The translations under genes and the position numbers were made by a program. The notes under the pieces are model-generated. The model saw nothing but the letters and a program-made list of their open reading frames with translations, was not told where the DNA came from and ran no database searches. A stretch of DNA of 5,814 nt from Deltaproteobacteria bacterium (GTDB lineage: Bacteria > Desulfobacterota > Syntrophia > Syntrophales > Smithellaceae). Location: the NCBI GenBank assembly GCA_017860985.1, contig JAGFXG010000094.1:1-5814 (forward strand), given 5' to 3'. Positions 1 to 5,814 of the stretch are shown here, piece by piece (positions within the stretch are counted from its first letter, which is position 1; every line of letters begins with the position of its first letter).

Positions 1-1091
1 ATATTCAGCAGGATTCCCACAATCAGCATGCTCATGACAAACGACGTACCGCCGTAACTTAAAAAAGGCAGGGCCAGCCCCTTTAAAGGGATTAGCCCCA
101 TTACGCCCGCAATATTGATAAACGCCTGCATGGTGATCAGCATCGTCAATCCAGCAGCCAGTAAAGTCCCGAACAGGTCCGGCGCGCGAAAGGCGATCAT
201 GAAGCCTCGCAGCAGGAAGAAAATAAACATGACGATGACGATCGTTACTCCGATAAAACCGCTTTCCTCAGCGATGACCGCCAGAATAAAATCCGTGTGC
301 GGTTCCGGCAGATAAAACAATTTCTGCATGCCGTCACCGATGCCCGTGCCAATCACGCCGCCCGAGCCGAAAGAAATCAGGGACTGGATCAGCTGGAAAC
401 CGGTATTGTCCGCATCTTTCCAGGGATCCAGAAACGCCGTAAGACGCGCCATCCGGTACCCCTTGGTCATGATCAACCAGATGCCCATCGGGATGAAAGC
501 TGCGCCGAGAAACATCAGGTGGGTAATCCGCGAACCGGCCAAAGACAGCATCAGAAGAAGAATCGATGCAATGATGACAACCGTCCCGAAATCCGGCTGC
601 AGAATGATCAATCCCATAATGACGGCAGACACCGAAAGGGGGACAACGACGCCCCGGCTGAATTTTTTGAGATGATGCACTTTGCGTGTCAGGAGATGGG
701 CCAGGAAAATGACCATGGCCACTTTCACCAGTTCGGTCACCTGAAAAGAAAACATCCCCATATTGATCCAGCGGGTTGCGCCCCCTCGTCGAATTCCGAC
801 ATGGGGAATGAAAAGCGCGAGCAATAAAACAACGGAGATGACAACTCCGGGATAAGCCACCTTCTTTAACTGTTCGTAAGGAATTTTAGTCATCACAATC
901 ATCATGATCAGACCGGCCAGAACAAAAATCAGGTGTTTTTTGAGAAAGAATTGACCATCATTGAACTTCTCCAGGGCCAGAATAGAGCTTGAAGAATAAA
1001 TCATCGCGGTACCCACCGTCACTAGGATTAAGGTGACCAAAAGCAGGATGACGTCCGGAGTATTGGTTTCTTTTTTAACAGCCGATTCCAT
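1..1091 (-). CDS. ftsW: Septal peptidoglycan polymerase FtsW, 3' end outside the window (partial)
   Basis: FtsW is a SEDS-family glycosyltransferase that polymerises lipid II at the division septum with its partner FtsI (PBP3). I translated 363 codons from the ATG at 1091 to the window edge, where the frame is still open. Family members are about 370 to 415 residues, so only a short tail is missing. There is a short cytoplasmic N-terminus (1-12), then about ten membrane helices; the first is roughly 14-32 and the last begins near 342. Diagnostic stretches are TRWINMG (106-112), ILQPDFGTVV (163-172), YRMARLTAFLDPW (212-224), FQLIQSL (232-238) and QKLFYLPEPHTDFILAVIAEE (256-276). The last contains Asp267, equivalent to the essential Asp297 of E. 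coli FtsW. Also seen are IPLKGLALPFLSYGG (334-348). The usual QPSE-type motif reads QVTE (117-120). The start codon directly follows the murD TAA with only a distant GAGG (14 nt), so coupling to murD translation is likely. RodA is the main alternative, but position after murD argues for FtsW. Confidence 0.95.
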   Translation of the reverse strand, partial: MESAVKKETNTPDVILLLVTLILVTVGTAMIYSSSSILALEKFNDGQFFLKKHLIFVLAGLIMMIVMTKIPYEQLKKVAYPGVVISVVLLLALFIPHVGIRRGGATRWINMGMFSFQVTELVKVAMVIFLAHLLTRKVHHLKKFSRGVVVPLSVSAVIMGLIILQPDFGTVVIIASILLLMLSLAGSRITHLMFLGAAFIPMGIWLIMTKGYRMARLTAFLDPWKDADNTGFQLIQSLISFGSGGVIGTGIGDGMQKLFYLPEPHTDFILAVIAEESGFIGVTIVIVMFIFFLLRGFMIAFRAPDLFGTLLAAGLTMLITMQAFINIAGVMGLIPLKGLALPFLSYGGTSFVMSMLIVGILLN

Positions 1092-2435
1092 TTATAAATT
1101 CTTAACCTCTTCCTTAAAGAAGTTCCCTCGTTCCTTATAATTGGCAAATTCGTCAAAACTTGCGCATCCAGGCGATAACAGCACGATGTCTCCGGGCTGC
1201 GCAACTCGATAAGCGCTTTGAATGGCCGCTTTCAATGTCGCTTCCTTGCTGATGGGCACGCACCCGCTGATCTGCGATTCTATGCGTTCACGCGCCTCGC
1301 CAAACAGGATGACCTGTTTTGTTTTTTCGCCAAGCAGCGGCTTCAGCGCTTCAAAATTTCCGTCTTTATCCCTTCCGCCCAGAAGCAGAATCACCGGTAA
1401 GGAGAAAGTCTGAAGCGCGCGGAGAACGGCATCGACATTGGTTCCCTTGGAATCATCGTAAAATTTGACTTCGCCTTTTTCTCCGGCAAATTCAATGCGA
1501 TGGGGCAATCCATGGAAACTTGATACAGCCTTGACAATGCTTTCGGGGGAACAGCCGCAGAAGCGCGCCGCCACCACCGTCGCCATTACATTTTCCACAT
1601 TATGCAAACCGGGAAGCGAAATCATGCCCAAAGGATAATGCTCTTCCGTTCCGTCCGGCTTTAAATAAACAATTGTTTCATCCTGCATAAAAATTCCGGA
1701 TTTCAGACTCCGCTTCGAACTGAACAAAACAACCTGCGATCGAACCGATGCAGCCAGTCCCTCCTGTGCATCATCCTCGGCATTGAGAATCGCCAGATCC
1801 GCCTCGTGCTGATTCTTAAATATGCCTGCCTTGACTTGCCGGTATGCTTCAAATGATCCGTGATAATTGACATGATCGCATGTAATATTGAGCAGCACGG
1901 CGGCGTGCGGCCGGAAGGTACTGGTCCACTGCAGCTGGAAGCTGCTGATCTCGGCCACGATGAAATCATCGGTCTGCGGGAAACCGGCATAGTCAATCAA
2001 CGGAATGCCAATATTCCCGCCAATAAATATTTTTTTCCCCGCATAGGCCAGGATCTTGCCCAGAAGCGTAGTTGTAGTGGTTTTCCCATTGGTGCCTGTT
2101 ACGGCAACAATCGGCACCCGGATAAAACGGTATGCCAGCTCGAGTTCACTGATGATCGGGATCCCTTTTTTCTGTGCGGCTGACAAAATATCATTGCCGG
2201 GCGGAATCCCGGGTGAAGGCACCACCATATCGACACTATCAAGAACCGTTACGTCGTAGTCGCCCACTTTAAGCCAGGGCTGTCCGGTTAGTGGTTCAAA
2301 ACCTTTACCCCACTGGCTGAAAGGTTTTTCATCAACTGCGACAACGTCTGCACCACGGGCACCCAGAAACGATGCTGTGGCGATGCCCGTTTTCCCCATG
2401 CCGATGACGACTATTTTCTTTCCTTTGAATTCCAT
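1092..2435 (-). CDS. murD: UDP-N-acetylmuramoyl-L-alanine--D-glutamate ligase MurD
   Basis: MurD is a cytoplasmic ATP-dependent ligase that adds D-Glu to UDP-MurNAc-L-Ala, the step before the MurE half encoded upstream. At 447 residues it is close to the family norm (E. coli 438). The N-terminal UDP-binding fold opens with VVIGMGKTGIA (9-19) and has the SPGIPPG loop (74-80). The central ATPase domain carries GTNGKTTT (114-121, P-loop Lys118), Glu162 in AEISSFQL, His188 in CDHVNYHGS, and Lys202 in VKAGIF. Glu162, His188 and Lys202 correspond to the E. coli metal ligands Glu157 and His183 and the carbamylated Lys198. The C-terminal domain shows HNVENVMA (278-285), LPHRIEF (310-316), DDSKGTNVDA (327-336), LLGGRDKDGNF (351-361) and SPGCASFDEFANYKERG (421-437). 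The ATG start has a Shine-Dalgarno overlapping the mraY stop. The TAA stop directly abuts the ftsW ATG. Confidence 0.98.
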   Translation of the reverse strand: MEFKGKKIVVIGMGKTGIATASFLGARGADVVAVDEKPFSQWGKGFEPLTGQPWLKVGDYDVTVLDSVDMVVPSPGIPPGNDILSAAQKKGIPIISELELAYRFIRVPIVAVTGTNGKTTTTTLLGKILAYAGKKIFIGGNIGIPLIDYAGFPQTDDFIVAEISSFQLQWTSTFRPHAAVLLNITCDHVNYHGSFEAYRQVKAGIFKNQHEADLAILNAEDDAQEGLAASVRSQVVLFSSKRSLKSGIFMQDETIVYLKPDGTEEHYPLGMISLPGLHNVENVMATVVAARFCGCSPESIVKAVSSFHGLPHRIEFAGEKGEVKFYDDSKGTNVDAVLRALQTFSLPVILLLGGRDKDGNFEALKPLLGEKTKQVILFGEARERIESQISGCVPISKEATLKAAIQSAYRVAQPGDIVLLSPGCASFDEFANYKERGNFFKEEVKNL

Positions 2436-2444
2436 AGCTTCCCT
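2436..2444 (-). promoter_or_regulatory. Ribosome binding site of murD overlapping the mraY stop
   Basis: The minus strand reads TAGGGAAGCT directly before the murD ATG. The AGGGA element (2444-2440) uses the last two bases of the mraY TAG stop, with only 4 nt left before the start codon. A terminating mraY ribosome would sit on this site, which implies translational coupling and supports the ATG at 2435. Confidence 0.6.
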
Positions 2445-3522
2445 AACGCAACTTCAAGGTACTGATCGCCACAAGGGCCAGCAGTATCGATATAATCCAG
2501 AACCGGACGATCACTTTTGGTTCCGCCCAGCCCTTGAGTTCAAAATGATGATGAATCGGCGCCATCCGGAAAATCCTTTTGCCGCCCGTCAGTTTGAAAT
2601 AGCCAACCTGGAAAATGACGGAAAAGGTTTCCATGACAAAAACACCCCCGACAATCGCCAGCAGAATTTCCTGTTTGGTAATCACGGCCACTGTTCCCAG
2701 CGCTCCTCCCATCGAAAGCGACCCGACATCTCCCATGAATATTTCCGCCGGATAGGCGTTAAACCATAAAAAGCCCAGCGCCGCGCCCATAAAGGCCCCG
2801 CAGAACACCGACAACTCTCCGGCGCCGGGGACATAGGGAATTTGCAGGTAACCGGCTACCTTGATATTACCGGCAAAATAAGCAAACAGCAGATACGTTA
2901 CAAAACAGATGCCCGCCGGGCCGGTCGCCAGACCATCCAGACCGTCCGTCAGATTCACGGCATTGGCCGCGCCAACGATAATAAAAACGCAAAGCAGAAT
3001 GTATCCCCAGCCCAGATTGGGCAGAACGGTCTTAAAAAAGGGAATCGTCACCTGCGTGTTAAATCCCGGCTTAAAATATAAGATGACGCCGACAAACAAG
3101 GCGATGACTATTTCGGCGACCAGCCTTGTTTTCCCGGAAATACCGCGGGAACTTTTACCGGCCAGTTTCCAATAATCATCAAGAAAGCCGATCAAACCAA
3201 AACCGACCGTCACCATCAGAGCGAGCCATACATAACCCACGGACAGATTAGCCCACAGAAATGTGGAGATGACCACCGCGAAAATCATGAGGACACCTCC
3301 CATGGTGGGTGTGCCTTTCTTTACCAAATGCGTTTTCGGCCCGTCTTCCCGAATCTGCTGATCAATCTGCAGGTTCTGCAGCTTGCGGATCAGCCAGCGT
3401 CCCATAAGGAGACAAATCAGCAACGCCGTGATCGAAGCAAAAATCGTCCGAAACGTGATATAACGAAACACGTTGAAGGATGAAAACATCGTATGCAGAG
3501 GATAGATGAATTCGTAAATCAC
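2443..3522 (-). CDS. mraY: Phospho-N-acetylmuramoyl-pentapeptide transferase MraY
   Basis: This integral inner-membrane enzyme transfers phospho-MurNAc-pentapeptide from UDP to undecaprenyl phosphate, giving lipid I. The 359-residue product has the usual family length (about 360). It starts at GTG with a good Shine-Dalgarno. Conserved blocks appear in order: [10 protein letters not shown] (16-25), KKGTPTMGG (68-76), the catalytic pair Asp115-Asp116 in GFLDDYWK (112-119), [13 protein letters not shown] (187-199), [12 protein letters not shown] (262-273, with Asp265), the triple-His loop [11 protein letters not shown] (322-332), and a closing membrane helix ending STLKLR. About ten hydrophobic helices can be picked out, as expected. 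The gene sits 15 nt after the murF stop in the same frame and 7 nt before murD, so co-translation is likely. Every key residue I looked for is present. Confidence 0.98.
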   Translation of the reverse strand: MIYEFIYPLHTMFSSFNVFRYITFRTIFASITALLICLLMGRWLIRKLQNLQIDQQIREDGPKTHLVKKGTPTMGGVLMIFAVVISTFLWANLSVGYVWLALMVTVGFGLIGFLDDYWKLAGKSSRGISGKTRLVAEIVIALFVGVILYFKPGFNTQVTIPFFKTVLPNLGWGYILLCVFIIVGAANAVNLTDGLDGLATGPAGICFVTYLLFAYFAGNIKVAGYLQIPYVPGAGELSVFCGAFMGAALGFLWFNAYPAEIFMGDVGSLSMGGALGTVAVITKQEILLAIVGGVFVMETFSVIFQVGYFKLTGGKRIFRMAPIHHHFELKGWAEPKVIVRFWIISILLALVAISTLKLR

Positions 3523-3534
3523 TTTTCTGCTCCC
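3520..3534 (-). promoter_or_regulatory. Ribosome binding site and GTG start of mraY
   Basis: The minus strand has GGGAG (3534-3530), a 7-nt spacer and a GTG start codon (3522-3520). It lies almost entirely in the 15-nt gap after the murF stop. The next in-frame ATG (3489, residue 12) has no such motif before it, and starting there would remove the first 11 residues ahead of the conserved [10 protein letters not shown] stretch. GTG is therefore the preferred start. Confidence 0.75.
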
Positions 3535-3537
3535 GGT

Positions 3538-5814
3538 TTACTCAGCTGCTGTTTTGCCTTCCGTTTTATAGATACCTGTGTCTTCACAGATTCTCGTCAC
3601 AATCCTGTCCATTTTCATCCGTCGGGACCCCTTGACCAGAATCCAGTCCCCTTTGCGTAACTGCCTTTTCAAATGAGCAATTGATTCTTCGACATCCCTT
3701 AAGAAAAATATTTGTTCATCCGACAATCCACCTGCGAGTGCGCCTGCCGCGGTAATTTCTGCAAACTCGCCCTGCAGAAAAACAGCCGTCACGCCGATCG
3801 TTGCCAGAAGCATCCCAACGCGCCGATGCATTTCCCTGGCCGCCTCACCCAGTTCCAGCATATCCCCTAAAAAAACAAATGCGTTGTGCGCATTCTTGAG
3901 GTCCTTGAGGGTCAGCAGGGCTTCCCGCATGGAAGCGGGATTGGCATTGTAGGCATCATTGATCAAATAGGCGCCGTTTTTGAGCTTGATAATCTCCATT
4001 CGTCCGCCTACCGCCTGAAACATAGCCAGCCCCTGCCGGATCGATTCGGGACTGGTTCCACAAGCAATAGCGGTTGCGGCGGCGGCCATCGCATTATAGA
4101 TATTGTGCAGGCCGGCCACTTTCATGTCCACTTTGTATGACCCGCCGTTGATCAGGAGGTTGAATGTCGTTCCTTTCGCGCCGTTTTTCCTGATATCGCC
4201 GGCACTGACATCGGCACTGGCGCTCATGCTGAATGTGATACGGCGGCCGGACCATCGATCGGCTGCGCGGCACACCGCTTCATCGTCAAGATTGACCACC
4301 GCGGTGCCCGAAGGGCGCATATTGAAAAACAAATCTCCTTTTTCCTCGCCTACAACATCCACCGTGCCAAATCCCTCCAGATGTGCGGGACCGACATTGG
4401 TGATGACCCCGACATCCGGGTCGGCAATTTGCGTTAATCTCCTGATTTCACCCCGGGTATTGGTTCCCATCTCCAGGACGGCTATTTCGTGCCGGCCCGT
4501 CATTCGAAAAATGGTGTACGGCAGACCGATCAGATTATTATAGTTCCCCTCCGTCGTGAGTACTTTTCTTTCCTGCCGGAGAATGCATGACAGCATTTCC
4601 TTGGTGGTCGTCTTGCCGGACGAACCGGTCAGCCCGACCACAGGAAAGGAAAAACGCCTGCGGTATGCCTGCGCCAGATCACCCAGCGCCTTCAAGGTAT
4701 CTTTCACTTCAACAACACAGGCAGTTCTCCCCGCTGCTTCCACATTGATCCTGCTGACATCGTGAACGATTACACCAATCGCCCCGGCATCCACCGCCTT
4801 TTGCACAAAAGCATGGCCGTCAAAATTCTCTCCCTGAAGAGCAATGAAAAGGTTTCCCTGTTGAATGTTTCTGGAGTCGGTGGAAATACCGTAAATCGTT
4901 TTCCCCCCCTGTCCGGAAATCAGGTGTCCGCCGGTTGCAACCAGAACCTCGTCCAGGGAAAACACCGGGGATGCAGCCTCCGAAGGATCATCCTCCCTGG
5001 AAAGGAGTGCCTGTTTAGCGACAATCCGGTCATCGAACGGAATTTTTTTTGTTCCGAAAATCTGATAGTCCTCATGGCCTTTGCCGGCAATCAGCACAAT
5101 ATCGCCGGCTTCGGCCAGATTCACCGCCGTGGTGATAGCAGACTTCCTGTCCGCAATCACCATATAGGCGTTCATGCCTTGAGGTAATTCCGGATGATCG
5201 GGTGAAATCTTCACGGTCTTTTGCCGGTCGATCCCCGCCTCAATCTCACCGATAATCGCCAGCGGCTCTTCTTTGCGCGGATTGTCGGACGTTAGGATTG
5301 TCAGATCGCTGTAACGGGCAGCCGTTTCACCCATCAGTGGCCTCTTGGCGCGGTCGCGATTACCACCGCAGCCAAAAACAGTCAATATTCTTTTTTGCTT
5401 GAGTTTGTCTAAATTCTGCAGAACCTGTTTTAACGCATCCGGCTTGTGCGCGTAATCGACAAAAACATGGACACCGGCCGTCGAATCGATTCTTTCCAGA
5501 CGTCCGGGCACCAGGGACAACTGATTTATTCCCGCTTCCACAATAGAAGGCATAATGCCGAGGGCGGAAGCGGCGGATGCGGCAGCCAGAATATTGGACA
5601 GGTTGAATCTGCCGATGAGCCTGGACGTCACAGCTATTTTCCTCCCGTTCAGACTGATCTTCGCCCGGATGCCTTCCAGTGTTATTTCCTCGCTGTCAAC
5701 TGTCGTTTCATTCCCTTTTTCCAAACCGTAAGACAGCGCAGTTATCTCGATTTCTTCAAATAGCCTTCGTCCCCAGGGATCGTCGCGGTTGATCACCATT
5801 TTTCGCGGATTGCT
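3538..5814 (-). CDS. murE/murF: Bifunctional MurE-MurF ligase, 5' end outside the window (partial)
   Basis: Two cytoplasmic ATP-dependent Mur ligases are read as one uninterrupted frame. The MurE half adds meso-diaminopimelate to UDP-MurNAc-L-Ala-D-Glu, and the MurF half adds D-Ala-D-Ala to the tripeptide. The first Met (5799) is internal. The frame stays open to the window edge (SNPRK before MVINRDDPWG), and this matches the middle of MurE. About 220 to 230 N-terminal residues, including the MurE P-loop and carbamylated Lys, should lie outside. Numbering from that Met, the MurE half shows VPGRLERI (97-104), DYAHKPDAL (115-123), GCGGNRDRAKRP (143-154), the DAP-recognition motif DNPR (172-175) and GKGHEDYQ (239-246). 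A linker of about 14 residues (266-279) follows. The MurF half shows STDSR (306-310), P-loop TGSSGKTTT (391-399, Lys396), EMGTN (443-447), a likely carbamylated Lys487 in EEKGDLF, HNIYNA (565-570), DAYNANPASM (615-624) and KGSRRMKMD (723-731). It ends in TAA, 15 nt before mraY and in the same frame. Confidence 0.96.
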   Translation of the reverse strand, partial: SNPRKMVINRDDPWGRRLFEEIEITALSYGLEKGNETTVDSEEITLEGIRAKISLNGRKIAVTSRLIGRFNLSNILAAASAASALGIMPSIVEAGINQLSLVPGRLERIDSTAGVHVFVDYAHKPDALKQVLQNLDKLKQKRILTVFGCGGNRDRAKRPLMGETAARYSDLTILTSDNPRKEEPLAIIGEIEAGIDRQKTVKISPDHPELPQGMNAYMVIADRKSAITTAVNLAEAGDIVLIAGKGHEDYQIFGTKKIPFDDRIVAKQALLSREDDPSEAASPVFSLDEVLVATGGHLISGQGGKTIYGISTDSRNIQQGNLFIALQGENFDGHAFVQKAVDAGAIGVIVHDVSRINVEAAGRTACVVEVKDTLKALGDLAQAYRRRFSFPVVGLTGSSGKTTTKEMLSCILRQERKVLTTEGNYNNLIGLPYTIFRMTGRHEIAVLEMGTNTRGEIRRLTQIADPDVGVITNVGPAHLEGFGTVDVVGEEKGDLFFNMRPSGTAVVNLDDEAVCRAADRWSGRRITFSMSASADVSAGDIRKNGAKGTTFNLLINGGSYKVDMKVAGLHNIYNAMAAAATAIACGTSPESIRQGLAMFQAVGGRMEIIKLKNGAYLINDAYNANPASMREALLTLKDLKNAHNAFVFLGDMLELGEAAREMHRRVGMLLATIGVTAVFLQGEFAEITAAGALAGGLSDEQIFFLRDVEESIAHLKRQLRKGDWILVKGSRRMKMDRIVTRICEDTGIYKTEGKTAAE
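4963..4981 (-). promoter_or_regulatory. Possible internal ribosome binding site and GTG start for the MurF half
   Basis: Within the MurE-MurF linker, the minus strand reads GGAGG (4981-4977), an 11-nt spacer, then an in-frame GTG (4965-4963, Val279) followed by codons for FSLDEVLVATGG. That stretch looks like the ordinary N-terminus of a free MurF. The site could be a remnant of the former murF start or a weak live start producing separate MurF. The spacing is longer than ideal and GGAGG can occur by chance, so this is inference only. Confidence 0.3.

Noticed and set aside
297..827. 176-codon open frame on the plus strand
   Set aside because: It lies wholly antisense to ftsW, whose translation carries all family motifs. 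The product is rich in His, Asn, Gln and Arg, resembles no family I know, and is what the reverse of a membrane-protein gene tends to give.
1703..1996. 97-codon minus-strand frame inside murD
   Set aside because: It overlaps murD out of frame and has no recognisable motif; the murD frame here carries catalytic residues.
2022..2040. A7 run in murD as a frameshift site
   Set aside because: The codons are GGG AAA AAA ATA, so the run is not in the X XXY YYZ register needed for a tandem -1 slip.
4103..4543. 146-codon open frame on the plus strand
   Set aside because: It is antisense to the MurF half and has no recognisable domain. Conservation clearly belongs to the minus strand.
4917..4998. AGGGAGG immediately followed by ATG (4991) in the MurE-MurF linker, as a short gene start
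   Set aside because: The ATG is out of frame with MurF and reaches TGA after about 23 codons. There is no spacing between the Shine-Dalgarno and the start, so it cannot work as a normal initiation site.
5797..5799. ATG at 5799 as the true start of the murE-murF gene
   Set aside because: The frame stays open upstream to the window edge, and the residues around this Met align with the interior of MurE (the VIN-DD block). A start here would lack the ATP-binding P-loop.
1..5814. Any novel defence, mobile or regulatory system
   Set aside because: The sequence is filled almost completely by four well-known cell-wall genes. No non-coding stretch exceeds 15 bases, and I noticed no repeat arrays, transposase remnants or RNA-like structures.

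Overview
The window is a piece of a bacterial division and cell-wall (dcw) cluster. It holds four genes, all on the minus strand and packed end to end. In transcription order (right to left) they are a murE-murF fusion with its 5' end outside the window (5814 to 3538), mraY (3522 to 2443), murD (2435 to 1092) and ftsW with its 3' end outside the window (1091 to 1). The order matches the classical murE-murF-mraY-murD-ftsW core, so the rest of murE should lie beyond the right edge. murG and murC are the usual neighbours beyond the left edge.

Together the genes cover consecutive steps of peptidoglycan building. MurD adds D-Glu to UDP-MurNAc-L-Ala. The MurE half adds meso-diaminopimelate, with a DNPR motif indicating the DAP-type enzyme, and the MurF half adds D-Ala-D-Ala. 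MraY then transfers the phospho-MurNAc-pentapeptide to undecaprenyl phosphate at the membrane. FtsW polymerises the finished lipid II at the division septum. Gaps between genes are 15, 7 and 0 nt, so the set almost certainly forms one transcript with translational coupling. No promoter, terminator, RNA gene, mobile element, repeat family or CRISPR array is visible, and no non-coding stretch exceeds 15 bases.

The DAP signature, the gene order and a fused MurE-MurF suggest a Gram-negative bacterium. The protein style resembles Desulfobacterota or Syntrophia-like (former deltaproteobacterial) lineages, but this is an impression made without a database search and is held loosely.

I see no undescribed system here. 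The points worth a second look are the MurE-MurF fusion, the ribosome-binding-site-like sequences inside its linker, an in-register A AAA AAA slippery heptamer near the end of the MurE half, a QVTE variant of a conserved FtsW motif, and same-frame gene junctions separated by a single stop codon.
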